Source: Akebia trifoliata
Lineage: Eukaryota > Streptophyta > Magnoliopsida > Ranunculales > Lardizabalaceae
Assembly (NCBI GenBank): GCA_017979445.1
Contig: CM030715.1
Location: 30,105,090 to 30,169,089 of the forward strand
Reading direction: 5' to 3'
DNA length: 64,000 bases
Part shown: positions 47,381 to 59,400 of the stretch, piece after piece
How the letters are laid out: every line of letters starts with the position of its first letter
Position numbering within the stretch: the stretch's first letter is position 1
The notes under the pieces: generated by a model
The model's database searches: none
What the model was told of the DNA's origin: nothing
The model's input: the letters and a program-made list of their open reading frames with translations, nothing else
Program-made: the position numbers and the translations under genes

Positions 47381-48750
47381 TCTATTTCTTTTTAGAGGGA
47401 GTTTTGTATCAGATAATGACTTGTGAGTTTGATTTTCTTTTAAAGTAAAAAGAGTCGGAGTCCTTTTAAAAAAATGATCCATGATCTCTTATAATGGCCT
47501 TAGCTTTGATGTTCATTGGTCGAAGACAAGATTCGTTTTTTAATTGTGCACCTCGCTTAATAGGCTTTTGTTAATCGACTAAAAGATAAAATTGTCGTGC
47601 TCCTATTTTAAGGATTTTAGACACTTTTGTTGATCCCCCACCCATCTTGGTTGTGGGCCCAAATATTAAGTTGTTTAGTTTTGATGAGTTATTAGACCCG
47701 ACCATATGTCAAACCCGTTTTAGTGGGTGTATGGGCCCAAAGCCTGGCATTGAATATTTTTCATGGGTTTAGCTTATCTATGAAAACCCTTGCCCGGTGA
47801 TAGGAGACTCATTCCCACCTAGCATTTCCAATGTAGATGCGTGGGGATCATTTTAATGGTTTCATAGGACATTCTTGCAATTTCGAGGGATGTAAGGATC
47901 ATTCTATAAATTTGCAATTCTATGATTGAATGGAAATTCAATTTCCATATATTTTGAAATCGATTAAAAAATGGTGGTGGAACATGGGTAGGGTGGAAAA
48001 ACAAATAATTTGTATTTGATTATATCTGGAAAAAAATCGGTTGCATTTTAAAGTCCACTTCCTCACAACTTTATCCAAAACTATACATTCCAATTCTACA
48101 ATTGGTTGGATAATGTAGGTTTTCTTCTATAATTTCTCATACATTATCTATTATGGTGGACTTTCACTCAGCTAAATGCAACTTAAGGTGAGTTTGGATT
48201 GAGAGACATGGAAAGAAAAGAAAAGAAAAAAAGTGAACTCCCCATTTCTCTTATTTGGATTGTTAAATGATGAGAGAAAAGAAAAATAATTGAGAGAAAA
48301 ATGAACTAGTTTTTCCTTTCTTTTTTTTTTTCTTTTTTTATCTTCAAATCGGAGAGAAATGGAGAGAAAAGAAATGCTCATAACTAATTATAAAAGCACT
48401 AAAAATTACTACTCTACATTTTTTTATCTCAAAACTTTGGTTTTTCTATCATTAACCAAACAAGATGGAAAGAAACTGGATGTTTTCTTTCTTTTGTTTT
48501 CTTTTCTCTTTTTTTAATGAATTTCTTTTCTCTTCATTTCTCTCAATCCAAACAAAACGTTAAAGAATAATTAAGAGATAAGATATAAGGGTCTTTTGTT
48601 TTTTGTCGCACATATGGGTATTTTGTAATTTGAATGGTCGAGATCAATTTGAACAAAAACCTACTGTTACAATTGGCCCTACAATCAAGAGGTTAGTTAA
48701 ACATCCCATTTAAGAAGATGGTAAAATGGTATTCGATGTCTATTTTGAAG
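47380..48750. repeat. Non-coding block R', related to 40.9-43.65 kb
   Basis: The second copy of block R, shorter because it lacks the insertions noted there. Its own insertion is the MITE at 48185-48561. Confidence 0.7.
48185..48561. mobile_element. MITE, GTTTGGATTGAGAGA family
   Basis: Ends AAGGTGAGTTTGGATTGAG and CTCTCAATCCAAACAAAACG. The other R block has no such insert at the matching point (near 42.955 kb). Confidence 0.75.
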
Positions 48751-49439
48751 AAAAATCATTTTGATGCATTGAGGGATGAATTTTTGCTCTTCCACGGAAG
48801 AGCATGAGTTGAGTGAGTGAAGCTCATCTCTTCCCTATCCTTCGATTCTCTCCCTTTGGCAGATCTTCAAGGTAAGAGTTGTGACATTTTAAGGAGTCTA
48901 TATCAACAAAATTGTGCCGATGAGGAGTTCTATCGTCACTCTATTTAACAATTGATAAGTCATGCTACCACCATTTATTAATAGAAGTATATGGATTTTA
49001 TTAACATTGGGCACAATCTGAGTCGGAAGAATGTAAGTAAAAGAGCTGATTTAAACTAACAATCTAAACTAAATCAATGGTTGTTTACTGCAACAAAGGA
49101 AAGAAAAGTAAAAGCTTGTACATGAGATGAGAAGAATATGGAGATAAATTAGTCAACCGAGAGGAAAGGAGATCAAGACAAAACCCATGTTGCAAAGAGT
49201 ACTTGTCCATGGTTATTCATGCTTTTATCCCATATGTATCCAAGAAATTAGCAAACTCCTAGAAACAAGCCTTGGGCTTATCCATGTCTTTAGTTAGGAA
49301 CAGTAGGTAAGGTGTCCAATCAGTAACACCATTGTCATTGTGTCAATCAATGCCGTTAGTTGAGCGCGTAAGGCACGTTACGCTTTTGACGGTGATCACT
49401 GGCAGTGATTACTCATTAGATGCGTAAGGGTCCACAACC

Positions 49440-49815
49440 CTTTGGCATCCAATGGGGTGTGTTCAAGCTAGGGACACCCAACACGACCTCTCCTCATGGC
49501 CTCGAAACATAAATTGTGCTTGTAATGCATTAAAACACCAAATGGCGTGGATGCGAGGAATACACACCCTTTGGCCATCCAATGGGGTGTGTTTCAAGCA
49601 AGGGACGTCTAATGGGACCTCTCCTCATGGCCTCAAAACATAAATCGTGTTTGTAATGCATTAGAACATCATAGAGCATCACATGTGAGTATTAAGTCGA
49701 TACTTACGGTCACTTCCTCATCTTATATTTTAATGTGCTTGTAATGCATTAGAACACCTTAGGGCATCACATGTGAGTATTAATTCAATACTTACGGTCA
49801 AATCCTCATTTTATA
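49440..49815 (+). repeat. Two pairs of local direct repeats
   Basis: Pair one: about 49440-49545 and 49560-49665 (CCCTTTGGC.ATCCAATGGGG ... CCTCTCCTCATGGCCTC). Pair two: about 49650-49735 and 49738-49815 (TTGTAATGCATTAGAACA ... ATCACATGTGAGTATTAA). The overlap of the two pairs suggests stepwise slippage or unequal exchange. Non-coding. Confidence 0.7.
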
Positions 49816-49894
49816 TGTTAATTTCTTTCTTTTATACTATATTCACATAATTAATTGAGTTGTGATAATCTGATGTTCTTTGTACGTTCTTTTT

Positions 49895-50012
49895 ACGTTT
49901 CCTTCACAGAACTATCCAAAATCATAAATGTTTGTCCTTGTGCATCTCGAAACAATGGATCTACGGTTCTATGAGGGGAACGTACTAAACAGGAGCATAA
50001 AATTATCACGAT
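49895..50012. mobile_element. Worn hairpin MITE
   Basis: Keeps ATCATAAATGTTTGTCCTTG, GTGCATCTCGAAACAATGG and ATCTACGGTTCTATG, and the right end ATTATCACGATTC. Confidence 0.5.
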
Positions 50013-50019
50013 TCTAATT

Positions 50020-52500
50020 AATATTAGGGGGAATTTATGTTCTTATTAGAGAAAATTGGTTATAGTACCTACCTGTTTTGGCTTTGCTTCATAGTGTTCT
50101 AGTTGTTCAATCAGTTCAATCAAAATCGCCATTTTGGATTTGAGCTTCAAACATTATCATTAGTATTTTGCGTTGATTTCTTTCTAATTATTTTAGTGGT
50201 GATATTTAGTAATTAGAGCATAGAAGGGATACAATGGTTGGAGGATCCACACAAGAAGATTTACTTAATAGGCCTACAGTTGGAATGTGTTTCTAAATGC
50301 ACCTGAGTTTTTCGACGGTATCTTAACAACCCAATTAGTAAATTTCTTTATTTCATAATGCCCCCTCACCCAATAAAACGACGAACAGAAATTGTCATTA
50401 TCGCCAATACAAATGGTCGATCTCGAAAATTCGAATTGCATATCTTGAATATTTGAATCATTGATTTAGACAATTCATGTTCAAAGGTTGAGGTCGACGC
50501 TTATAATCATTATTGATTTTGACAGTTATAAAATGTCGGTCTCAACGATTGGAGTGGAGTAAAGGTTGATTTTTGTGATTTGAAATTTTCGATCTCGACA
50601 ATTTGATTCGTCGATCTCAACCATCAAAAGGAGGGGGCTGAGGGTGCATTCTTGTTTTTTTGGGGGAAGGGGGGGGGGGGCGCTAAAATTAGTGGGTATA
50701 TAGAAAGAAATCCCTCCGTCTAGAGACTTGAGATAGAGCAACGAACTCAAGGTTGAGATGGGAGGATAATCTTAGGGATTCTCAGAAAATCTATATTTAT
50801 CTTTATCTCTAAGAAATTGGTGTTTTTTCTCCCCTCACAGCCGTACGCAAACGCGGTTTGGGGGTTAGAAAAGTCATTTAAAATTTAGTTCGTGGATGCC
50901 TCAAAGGTTCGACGTGCGCTTAGGTTCACAAGTCTAGAGGAACATGCTCTGCACTCCGCAATCACTAAACTCACATCTCAACGACCCCAATTTGTTATGT
51001 GGACCAAAATACCCTTCTAAGTAAATGGACATTTGACATTGCCGACGATACCTATTCAGTGTCTCACGCGGTAGTGCGGTACACACGTTCCTCATTATAA
51101 CCAATCATTCGGTGGATCCCAACAAATTTTTTTCAGGCATAAAACTATCCTTACTAACTCATTAAGATTTCAAATCTTACTAAGGGTCTTTGAACTCAAA
51201 TAGATTGCCATATCAATCCAACACCATAGCCCCTAGATTTCAGGGAAAACTAAGATCCAAAATAAAATTAAATTTTTTTTATATGCTTGATCCAAGATTT
51301 TGAAAATGGATGGTTACAAAAATTCCACGGAACTCCTAAAATTTAAAATTAAAATTCATCAGTGAAAATTAAGATTTTTTTTTTGGAGAAAAAAAAATCC
51401 AAGTTCATAGAATGTTATCCTCTAAAAACCTGTGGCATCGAATCATGTATTTGAATACTACAAGGTGAGCTCAACAATCCTTTGTAAGAGTTGAAATCTT
51501 ACTAAGTTAATAAATAGGCTTCGTCGGACTCAATTTACAATAACTAAATCATCGGATTTGGATGCTCAGATAATCATTGATAGAAGATCTAATTCAAGCT
51601 CACAGCTTCAAATTTGTTTGACTGTGGCGCAAAAGACAAAATGAATAGAGAGAAAATTTCTTCAACCCACACGTTCTTTGTCCAAAAATTTTAATTTTAT
51701 GATTTCAAATTTTAAAAGGAGTTGTTGAAATAATATATATATATATATATAAAAGATCATAGAATTTTATCCTCTACAATCCTGGGCATCCAATCGTGTT
51801 TTTGAATGCAACAAGGTGATCCGATCAAGAACTTTTTTTTTTTTTTTCATTGTGGGCACGACATAAAAATTTTCTCTCTTTTTTTATTTTGTCTTTTTAA
51901 CTACATGTCAAACTACTGTTGTGTTGTGTTGTGAGCAAAGAAACACTCAATCCAATCCTAAGCGTGCACACACGCGGTCACACACACACAAAGTGTAACA
52001 CACATATATGATGAGGTTCCACACTCATGGAAAAAAATAAGATCCAAATAATTTAAATACAAAATCTAAACGATTGAGATTTATCTTTGAGATGTGAGTT
52101 ATCAAGATACGTATAAATCACCATTGGATCAGACCTGAAATCCGAACGGATCACTTCAAGTCTGGATTGAGGATTTAGATTCTGATAAGGATCTGATCCA
52201 ATATCATTACCAAATCCGATGGTAACCCGATTCCCTAAAATGTGAGAATATATACAATTATATTATATACTGTTTAAATATATGAAGAGTATTTAGAATT
52301 TGTATGTCAAATTGAGTTTAGTCTAATCCAAACCCGATGATATTGTTATTGGATCAGGTTTAGATCTTAATATTGAGATCCAATAAAAATCCGATCTGAG
52401 AAGAACACTTCTTGGACCATTTATGGGCTGGATCCAATTCTAATTGGATTGGTACCAAACCAACCCAGATTGATACTAGAAATGGATCCAACCCATTTAC
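50020..52500. other. Intergenic sequence upstream of the QWRF gene
   Basis: No gene seen. About 50260-50750 is a degraded relative of the 0.69-kb TIR element (AGAAAGAAATCCCTCC near its right end) and holds a poly-G run. About 51415-51490 and 51765-51840 are a worn direct repeat (CTGTGGCATCGAATCATG, CTGGGCATCCAATCGTG). (CA)n is near 51975. Confidence 0.5.
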
Positions 52501-52506
52501 ACAAAC

Positions 52507-52513
52507 TATATAT
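52507..52513 (+). promoter_or_regulatory. Possible TATA box of the QWRF gene
   Basis: TATATAT lies 72 bp before the ATG. Position only; the sequence is AT-rich, so this is weak. Confidence 0.3.
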
Positions 52514-52584
52514 TTAGGGTACTTGGTAAGCAATCGAGCATCAAAACTTAATATATTTTTTTGCTGGAAACATCTTCGGAAGAA

Positions 52585-55500
52585 ATGGAGAACATTCGCA
52601 GTCGAAGAAATCAAACTCCAGGAATCCCTCTCTCTCCTCTTCTACTTAGAAGCAAAAGCGGAGCTCCAAAAATCTCATCATCACCTCTTCAGGATCAGAT
52701 TCTTCCACTGACATCAAACTCCATCATTAGATCGCAATCCACAACAAAAAACAGAATCGTCAACAAAGATGAAGAAAATCTCGTCGGAAAGTTACGACAT
52801 AACCGGAAATCTGACACATCAAAAAAATTAATTGAAAAAGAGAAAACAAATAGAACAAGATCTGTCTCGAATTCTCCTTCCGCGTGGGCGTTATCTCCTG
52901 GAAGGAATTCTTCTTCTCCTTCACCTATTTGGTCAACAATGGACTCTTCGGGTTCTTCTAATGGATCGAAGACGAAATCTGGTGGTGTTATTGGGGTTTT
53001 GAAATATTTCCGGTCCAAAAAGGTGAACCCGGTTCATGAAGAAGCGTTTCATCGGTATCGAGTTTTGTATACGAGAATGGTGCAGTGGAGAGTAGTGAAT
53101 GCTCGAGCAGAAACTGTAATGGCCGCGCAAAAGTCAGTTGCAGAGGTAAGAGTATTTCATTAGGTGCTTTGGTCCGGTTCGTATTGGACCCGGTTTGGGT
53201 GATATTACTAGCTTAATAGGCCCGTTTAACTATTGGGCCGGCCTCAGGCTTTGTGGTTAGGCCTATCAATAGGCTCGTCCAGTACGATAAGGTTTTGGAG
53301 AATATTTCAGAAGCAATAACATGCCCACATTGAAAATCTTCTTTGATAGATTGGTAAAAAATGACATGAACTTGGGCTGCAACTGGAGTGGGTTTGGTGG
53401 CTTGACCCAGGCTCGACTCAAGTAGCATAGACCTCAACCCGAGCATTAAGTCTAAGCTCATTAACCCAAGCTTGTGCTTTTAAATTTGGGTCAAGCTCTA
53501 ATTATTCCGACTTAGGTAGTTTTGGGTGGGTTGGGCTCGTTGAAGAAGCGTAATTTTATTTTGATTAGCAAATAAATTTTATATCTTAAATAAGAAATAA
53601 TTAAAAAATACTTTTTAAAAAAATAAAAATATATAATTAATATAAAAATATTATATATTATTATATACCCCAGGTTTGTTTGAGTTGAGTTGCCCGAACC
53701 GAAGTTCAACTCATGTTCTACATAACTCGCCCATTAATTGGGTTGAGCTCGAGCCAACCTTCCCAAATTGCAGGCCTAACATGAATACCTACATATTCAA
53801 CATCTAGTCAAAAGTCCTTGATTTTTGTTCCCAAAACAAGTCATTTGAACCCCTTTCGATTAAAAAAAAGTACACCTATCTTCAATCTCCAGATTCTATG
53901 TACTTCGTATTCAAACCTCAAGGCAAGTTAAGATTTTTGGATAGTAAAACACTGTTGGAATCTTGGGTAGAAAAATCTATGATTTTCTACAAAGAACTAA
54001 GACAAAGTTGAAAAAGATGGATTGAAGATAAGGCTAACTAGATCAAAAGAAATTTATGATAGATGTTGAAGAGTTTGACGAGGACGAACTTTCAGAGAAA
54101 AATCAAGGTTTTTTTTTGTTATAGTTTGAAGTTGAGGGCATTAGGTCTTTTCAAATTACTCTATACGAGAAGACCGGAGTCAAGGGTCTATATCATGTTT
54201 GAAAACACGGGATGCATCAAATATTCGCTAAGATGTGGAGGGGTATGCATTAATCACCTTAATTTTATTTAGGGTCTTTTAGACACTCCTTCCACGTTTT
54301 GGAGAATATTTGAGATGCTCTCTATGTTTTCAAAATGTTGGCATTATCCCCTTGAACTCAATCTTTTGTGCTGAATATACCCTTTAAAATATTATTTTTA
54401 CCAAAACACCCCCAGATTCCAATTCCCCAGGTGTATTTATTACTCTTTAACAGCATGTGCTCTTACGGCACACGTTAACAAAATCCTTGAAAATATAGTT
54501 CTCAAATATGTACCAAAATGTGAGATAAATACATTATAGCCATATTTATATTACCTGATCTGTAAATGGGACTGAAAACTTGGGCCGCACTGAGCTTGGA
54601 TTAATAGGTGACATTTATTGGGCCTGGCCCAATCCGTTCATTAGATGGGTCAGATTTGGGCTAGGCTTTTTAGGGCCGATAGGAAAAGATATGAAAATCA
54701 TCAACTTTTTTTATCATTCTTTTATGAAAAATTAGTCTCCAAAGCTGTTTGATTTAAGTGCTAAGCTGATGAACAAATGACATGACGCCATGTGTATTAA
54801 ATGAGCAAGAGCGATTGGTCAATAAAGAAAAAATTCGGGTGTACTTTATTTTAAGATTTTTTTTTCAATACATTTGGCGTCATGCCATTAGTTCATCAGG
54901 ATAGCAGGTAAATTTCGAAATAGCAAATCTATGATTAGGAAATCTATATTAATCATATGGAAACATGTCCACTTTGTTCATCAAATTTAGTTGGAAATTA
55001 GAAAGGTCACCTACTTAATATAGCAAATAACATTTAATGACACTGACCTTAAGAAAAACAATAACATTTAATGACACATGGGAGTCATATAAAACAAATC
55101 ACATTGATGTCTGGCCCACCCCTTAATGGATCTTCATACCTAAATCCACATTTATTCCTGATTTCAAGATATTGGATTTGAGAATGATGAAAATATATAT
55201 ATTTCAAAACACTAATGATAAATCAAAACGGCAAAACATAGGGGATTTGTATATGGTTGACGTGGCAAGGGCACAAAATCATTGATCTTTTTCCTTGTGT
55301 ATCCCAAAGAAAAAAAAAAGTTTATGGTTCTATGCCCTTGCCACGTTAAAGAGTCGTTATTTTCTGACTCCTCCCTCTAGCATACTCTCCTGTTGTGGCA
55401 TGTGCTAGGATCATAGATTTTTTTCTTAAGGATACACAACTGCACATCCCCATAAATTTTTTTGTTTTTTTAAATTTTATTGTCTAGAATCGAAATCAAT

Positions 55501-58339
55501 AGGTACCCATGATTCTTGACGATTCCAATTACAGTTTCACTTATTTTAGAGCTGACAAGAATCGGAATTATAAAAAAAAAAATGTAATGGTTATGATTAT
55601 AATTACCTTAGGTATCGAACAAAAACCGACCCATTGACATACATAACATTTGATGCAGAAAAAAAAAAAAACATAATAGAAAATCAAGTACGGTTAGTTT
55701 CATTTTAAGTCTTTAAATTTTCTTACTCAATATTGATTTTTTTTTTTTTTGCAGAAGAAACTCTTCAATGTTTGGTCAAGGATTTTTCAGTTGAGAAATG
55801 CAGTAGTAGCAAAGAGAATTCAAGTGCAAAAACTCAGACACGATATTAAACTGATTCGAATTATTAATCTTGAAATTCATCTTCTTAAAGATTTTGCCAA
55901 AATCGAAAAAAGAAATTCAGAAGCCGTATCAAAACTGTCAAGAGTTTTATCGGCTTTAACTGTGAGACTCCCCGTAATCCATGGAGCCAAGGTGATATTT
56001 ATGTTTCGGTTGTGTTTGAAAATAGAGAAAAACTTTTCTGAGAAAAATGATTTACAAACAATGGATTTCGTTAAAAAAAACTTGATTGCACTTAGGAAAA
56101 TGTTAAACTAATACTAGGATTTTCCTAGCCAATGAGAAAATCATTTTCTTGAAGAGTGTTGATCCCATGACCTAGCCTTTTGAACCCACTTTCACTTTGA
56201 CCACTTATTTTCTTAGCAAAAATAAATAAATTGAGAGTTTCTATTGCCACATCAACTTTTGCTAAAACCACCCTAAGATGTGTGCTAATTCTTGGACGAT
56301 TTACATACGAAATGGGGTGGTGTTAGCAAAAGTTGGTGTGGCAATAGAATCTCTAAAAAAACTTATAACCATTTCATTTTCTTGGAAAACACAGTTTCTT
56401 TCTCATGCAATCACACAAATCCTTCATGGTTGAACTAATTCAAGTTTTTTATCGGTTGAAGGCGGATACTATATCGGTTTATAAAGCTATGTATATGGCA
56501 ATTGATGTCATGAGCAATCTTGAAGATACGATCACGAAATTGATCCCTCAGGTTAAATTTTTCTGTTACTAATTTTGTAGTATTTGAATTTTATATGATT
56601 TAGTTCTTTTTAGTTTTATTTATAATATTTAATAAAAAAATAATCCCATCAAATATTATCAGGTTGAGGAAACAGATTTATTGCTTAAAGAGCTTAATAA
56701 GACTGTAAAACAAGAACTAGAGAGCGTAGAGGAGTTGAGGAGGACAATTACAATGGTTGCTTCATTGCAGGTGGGTATTATTGGAATTTGTCCCATTTTC
56801 AAATTATTTTGATATTTTAAATAGGTGGTGTGAGTGTGGATTAGATCTATACCGATCAAATTAGATGATGAACAATCATAAGTTCACAACCAGGGCTGAG
56901 TCAGGTTCGGTCCAGGCTGAGTCAGGAGCGGATTTAGAGTGGGGGCACTTGCCCCCACAAGAGTTTTCAAATTCTATGGATTAACGTGCTATTAAGGCAG
57001 ATTTTAGCGGTGGAAAAAAAATCTGTCACTATTGCCCCACAAAAAAAATTTTCACTCTTAATTGCTCCCACAACTATTTTTTTCACTATTAATTGTTTCC
57101 ACAAAATTTTTTCTATTCTTGGTTGCCCCCACAGGAGAGAAATCCTGGTTCCACCCCTGCATCTAAATATCGGCCCGTCCGAGCTAAACCCATTTTCGAA
57201 GACAGTACAAGTTAAGGGGATCGTTATTAATTTATGATAAAATTATTATATATTGTATTTAATTTAGTATAGTGGGCCGGGCCATTCACCGGGTCTGCAG
57301 TCAAAATCCAAACCTGATCCTATTATTAAATGGGATTTGCCCGGCCCAATAGCTAAATTGACTTAATGGCTAAATCAAAACCGGTACATGGAGGGCCTGA
57401 TTGGGTCAAAACCCAGCCCATTGACGGCTCTATACGAAACAATCAAAATCTAGAAAAAAAATAATATCGAAATTTGTATACTGTCAAGATTAGATGAGAG
57501 TTTAAGACCCCACAAGTATTTATTTATTTATTTTAGGGGTTAATCTATGATTTATACTTATTTTAATGGCTTTCGTGGGAAATATTTTAAGAAGTTATTA
57601 GACTCCCAACTGTTGATATTAAGTTACGTAGTATAATATCCCAATAAGTAAGGGTGCGACTTAGGCGGGTTGGAGGGTTAACTCAGGCTCAACTCAAGTG
57701 GCAGATCCCTCAAAGGTTATTTGAATGGCTTGACCAGAGCTTGAGCTTCTAAAGTTGGGTTAGCCCAAGTTACGTAGTTTTGTACTGGTTGGGCTCATAG
57801 AACAAGTCTAATTTTATTTTGATTAACAAAAAAAAATAATATCTTTAATAAAAAAATAATTAAAAAACACTTTACAAATAATAAATAAAGATATATATTT
57901 CATATTTATATATTATTATGTAGCCTCGGATTCCCCGAATTAAGGTCGGGTGGACTTATTCTAACGCAGGCCCGACTCTTGTTCTACATAACTAAGTCAA
58001 GCTTGCCCATCAATCAGGTAGAGCTCGAGCAGGCCCGCCTAAGTTGCAACCCTACCAATAAGCATAGAATTGGACATTGAAGTGAAGGTCAAATTTCATT
58101 AATTTTTGTTAGTTATCGATATCACCATTACTGCTAATCTAAACTCGAATTACGCATATAAGCATCCTTGATTTACTTTGACCACTTAGTATCTTAAATT
58201 CAAGCTATGTAACATATCATTCTACTATTCTTGTGACTTTAGAAGCTTTATTAATTCAAAGATTTTCCAACAGGCACAGGAAGTAAATCTAAGAGTGTTT
58301 CTCATTCAAGCAGCTAAGGAGAAAGTTGTTGCTAGGTAA
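52585..58339 (+). CDS. QWRF-motif (DUF566/EDE1-like) microtubule-associated protein
   Basis: Five exons: 52585-53145, 55755-55991, 56462-56551, 56663-56770 and 58274-58339, all with GT-AG borders and all joining at codon boundaries. They give 353 aa and a TAA stop. The family binds microtubules; Arabidopsis members include EDE1 (endosperm spindle and phragmoplast arrays). The N-terminal about 150 residues are basic and Ser-rich (NIRSRRNQTPGIPLSPLLL, RSVSNSPSAWALSPGR). The conserved DUF566 region follows: HRYRVLYTRMVQWRVVNARA at the end of exon 1, then KLFNVWSRIFQLRNAVVAKR and a helical, probably coiled-coil stretch through exons 2 to 5. The name-giving QWRF tetrad is QWRV here. The length is near that of the shorter QWRF members. 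The ATG chosen is the first that starts the family-like N-terminus. Introns 1, 2 and 4 carry MITEs. AATAAA-like AATAAACTC near 58448 may serve polyadenylation. Confidence 0.88.
53372..53778. mobile_element. hAT-like MITE in QWRF intron 1
   Basis: Ends TTGGGCTGCAACTGG and AAATTGCAGGCCTA. Flanking 8-bp repeats ACATGAAC (53364-53371) and ACATGAAT (53779-53786), one mismatch. It shares TTTTATTTTGATTAGCAAA and GTTCTACATAACT with the copy in intron 4. Confidence 0.8.
53860..54310 (-). mobile_element. Truncated copy of the 0.74-kb TIR element
   Basis: GATGTGGAGGGGTATGCATTA resembles the right end of 62832-63575, and the preceding sequence resembles its right half. The left end is not found. It lies in QWRF intron 1. 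Confidence 0.45.
54311..55217. other. Middle of QWRF intron 1, no feature recognised
   Basis: AT-rich intronic sequence. An inverted motif (CATGACGCCATGTGTATTAA near 54780 and ACATTTGGCGTCATGCC near 54870) may mark another small hairpin element. Confidence 0.4.
55218..55370. mobile_element. Hairpin MITE in QWRF intron 1
   Basis: GACGTGGCAAGGGCACAAAAT pairs with GTTCTATGCCCTTGCCACGT. The core is ATTGATCTTTTTCCTTG. A second, half copy with one arm (GGATCATAGATTTTTTTC ... CTGCACATCCCCATAAA) follows at about 55395-55460. Confidence 0.7.
56233..56353. mobile_element. MITE in QWRF intron 2
   Basis: Ends GAGAGTTTCTATTGCCACATC and GGTGTGGCAATAGAATCTC. Single-unit relative of 13383-13575. Confidence 0.75.
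56923..57159 (+). mobile_element. CAGGGGCGG-type MITE in QWRF intron 4
   Basis: Ends CAGGAGCGGATTTAGAGTG and CCTGGTTCCACCCCTG with internal GCCCCCAC motifs. No matching target duplication was found, so one end may be altered. Confidence 0.65.
57649..58054. mobile_element. hAT-like MITE in QWRF intron 4, exact 8-bp target duplication
   Basis: Ends TAAGGGTGCGACTTAGGCGG and CGCCTAAGTTGCAACCCTA. Exact flanking CCAATAAG at 57641-57648 and 58055-58062. 406 bp. Same family and almost the same length as 53372-53778. Confidence 0.88.
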
Positions 58340-58559
58340 CAAACAGCTATAGCCAATGCGCTATATATGTTCTAGGGATTAAGGCTCCTTTTTTCTATAT
58401 ATCTAACATATACAGATTGCTGTTGTACTCGTTGAACTAATTGTATAATAAACTCAATTATACAAATACATGTATATTATAGTTCTTAATCAAGGAGACA
58501 AATACATGTATATTATGTTTCCTAATCATGGAGACTTGAAGTAATGAGATCAAATTTGC

Positions 58560-59160
58560 TTCCTTTGTGTGTGTATTTGCTTCCTAATAATTCAATTAAA
58601 TCCAACAACAAAAAACCTTCATGCCTTTTTACCACACACACACACACACACAAAATCAATTAAATAGGACATATGGTAGTTTCCCTATTTGATTTCACCG
58701 TCTAAGGGTTAAAATTACTTATACCGGTATCCCAAAATTGCAGAATTCCCATTGATTTCGACTTGAATCACAGAGCTAGGAAGAGAGTCCCCATCCTTTG
58801 TGACACTCAATTTATGTATTTTTAAGTGTGTTATACTTTCTAGGTGTACAATACATCCTTGGTGATCACATCTACTATAATAATGCAATTAAAAAATAAT
58901 ACCATCATGTTTCTGAGTACGAATAAAATAGCAATAGAATCCAAGGAAGCCCACATGTCATACTTTGTTCAAAGAAAATAAGTTCCAATGTGAGTAGCTG
59001 TGGATTGCACCACGAAGTCTCATGTATCATTCTTTTGGGTCCAATGACCACATCGTGGGATTACCTTCTAATGTTTTGCATATACAAAATCAACTTGATT
59101 TTTAGTTTCTCATTGGATTCAGATCATTTTCATATGTAATTTCTAACCATTATGTTTGAC
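58560..59160. other. Intergenic sequence downstream of the QWRF gene
   Basis: No gene seen. (CA)n at about 58635-58652. Confidence 0.5.
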
Positions 59161-59177
59161 CACTCATTTTTTTAACC

Positions 59178-59400
59178 CCAAGGGGTTGGCTTAGTGGCAA
59201 GCCAAACCTTGATAAGCTCCTCAAGAAGGGTAGGTCAAGTGTTTGAAATCGCACTAAGCAATGAATACCTAGGGACGACCCTCCGAGTCCGATTGACCCT
59301 CAACTCAGCCAATTGCACATAGGATTTTTCGAGGGCGTGGTGCATGTAACCGTGGGATTAGTCTCACCCGAAGGGTGGGGACAACTACCGTAGATATGAA
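59178..59400 (+). mobile_element. tRNA-related SINE-like repeat
   Basis: GGGGTTGGCTTAGTGGCAAG resembles an A box and TCAAGTGTTTGAAATCGCAC a B box, followed by a body containing GTGGGATTAGTCTCACCCG. It is a different family from the SINEs at 11322 and 29400. Confidence 0.6.
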
